Shown: positions 5,120 to 5,719 of the stretch, one piece after another
Numbering within the stretch: the stretch's first letter is position 1
How the letters are laid out: every line of letters begins with the position of its first letter
Assembly: GCA_030039775.1 (NCBI GenBank)
Contig: JASHUX010000235.1
Location: forward strand, 1 to 5,719
Direction: 5' to 3'
DNA: 5,719 nucleotides
From: Alphaproteobacteria bacterium
GTDB lineage: Bacteria; Pseudomonadota; Alphaproteobacteria; ATCC43930; CGMCC-115725
Notes under the pieces: model-generated
Told to the model about the DNA's origin: nothing
Seen by the model: the letters and a program-made list of their open reading frames with translations, nothing else
The model's database searches: none
Program-made: the position numbers and the translations under genes

Positions 5120-5719
5120 CGTCGGCATTCGGCAACACACCGTCAATCAACGGTTCGACGACGCGAAAATGCGCGTCCCAGCTTGGCCTCTGCCAGTGTG
5201 CGAGGCGCTGCAACTGCGCTTGCCGCGCGGTCGAGCAGATCGACGCATAATCGGCGATGACGCGAGCCCAGGCGGCCGCGTCATGCGGATCGAGATATTC
5301 GGGCACATCGCCGCCGACCTCCCGCAACTCGGCGATGTCGCTGCACAGGACCGGCACCCCCAACGACAGGGCCTCGGCCACGGGCAAGCCGAAACCTTCC
5401 GCAACCGAGGAATAAAGGGCGGCGCAGGCACCCGTCATCAAGCGGGCAACCGCGGCGTCCGGCAGCCCCTGATATTCCTCGACCGATCCCTTCATCCAAT
5501 TGGCACCGTGGATTGTGGCCAGGATGCTCGAACTCTTGTAACCGCGCCGGCCGACCAACACCAATTTCGGTGTCGCCGGGCCGAGCGTCGCCCGCACCTC
5601 ACGCCATGCCGCGACCAGGACGGCGTGATTTTTGCGCGGCTCGATCGTCGCGACATAGATGAAGTAAGGCGTCGTCGTCTTCGGTTGTGCCACCGAGTCT
5701 CGCGGCTTCGCGAGATCGA
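5076..5719 (-). CDS. GT4-family glycosyltransferase, C-terminal part (runs off the right edge)
   Basis: The minus strand is open from the right edge to a TAA at 5078-5076, giving 213 residues that form the C-terminal Rossmann domain of a GT-B fold, family 4 (glycosyltransferase group 1). The segment YVATIEPRKNH, near the right edge, is the typical beginning of the nucleotide-sugar-binding half in mannosyltransferase-like members. The E-x7-E motif is seen in EGFGLPVAE, with glutamates at 5399-5397 and 5375-5373, and SVAEGFGLPVAEALSLGVPVL (two overlapping blocks) matches the family core. A GTG at 5693-5691 is not the start: the frame continues upstream with sensible codons and the acceptor-binding half of the protein must lie outside the window. 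Role: transfer of a sugar from a nucleotide-sugar donor in polysaccharide or lipopolysaccharide synthesis, substrate unknown. The last residues form a Pro-rich tail that lies in the overlap with the SRAP gene. Confidence 0.9.
   Translation of the reverse strand, partial: DLAKPRDSVAQPKTTTPYFIYVATIEPRKNHAVLVAAWREVRATLGPATPKLVLVGRRGYKSSSILATIHGANWMKGSVEEYQGLPDAAVARLMTGACAALYSSVAEGFGLPVAEALSLGVPVLCSDIAELREVGGDVPEYLDPHDAAAWARVIADYASICSTARQAQLQRLAHWQRPSWDAHFRVVEPLIDGVLPNADAKPRPPAARQVPVP

Noticed and set aside
5691..5693. GTG as the start of the glycosyltransferase
   Set aside because: The open frame continues upstream to the window edge, there is no ribosome binding site, and a GT4 enzyme needs its N-terminal acceptor domain.

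Overview
The window is GC-rich, densely coding DNA with strong G/C preference at third codon positions. The gene families, the purine-rich ribosome binding sites and the GTG starts suggest a free-living alphaproteobacterium, perhaps Sphingomonadales or Rhizobiales. That assignment is an inference; there is no rRNA or marker gene to confirm it. No tRNA, rRNA, CRISPR array, insertion sequence or long repeat was seen.

Layout: (1) Bases 1-36 hold the first 12 codons of a minus-strand gene leaving the window on the left, recognisable as a MetE-like (methionine synthase II family) protein. (2) A short divergent promoter region (37-101) separates it from a complete plus-strand Rieske non-heme iron oxygenase of the phthalate dioxygenase type (102-1427). 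(3) After a 116-base gap comes a compact plus-strand cluster: an exported methionine sulfoxide reductase B (1544-2035), a DipZ-type membrane thiol reductase (2049-3848), a flavin reductase-like FMN-binding protein (start GTG overlapping the dipZ stop, 3845-4414) and an SRAP/HMCES-family abasic-site DNA-protein crosslinking protein (4433-5119). (4) The C-terminal half of a GT4 glycosyltransferase on the minus strand (5076-5719) runs in from the right and overlaps the SRAP gene tail-to-tail by 44 bases.

The most coherent biology is the msrB-dipZ pair. DipZ has the two membrane cysteines of a CcdA-like domain, a periplasmic thioredoxin domain with CxxC and a C-terminal beta-sandwich-like domain. 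This is what is needed to carry electrons from cytoplasmic thioredoxin to an exported MsrB. The MsrB has only its four zinc cysteines and one catalytic cysteine, so it has no internal resolving cysteine and should depend on an external thiol donor. DipZ also has a methionine-rich linker that could itself be oxidised. The flavin reductase-like protein is translationally coupled to DipZ with no obvious partner oxygenase, and the SRAP protein adds a DNA-damage function. Together these four genes look like an oxidative-damage repair operon. The individual families are known; the combination is the part worth a second look.
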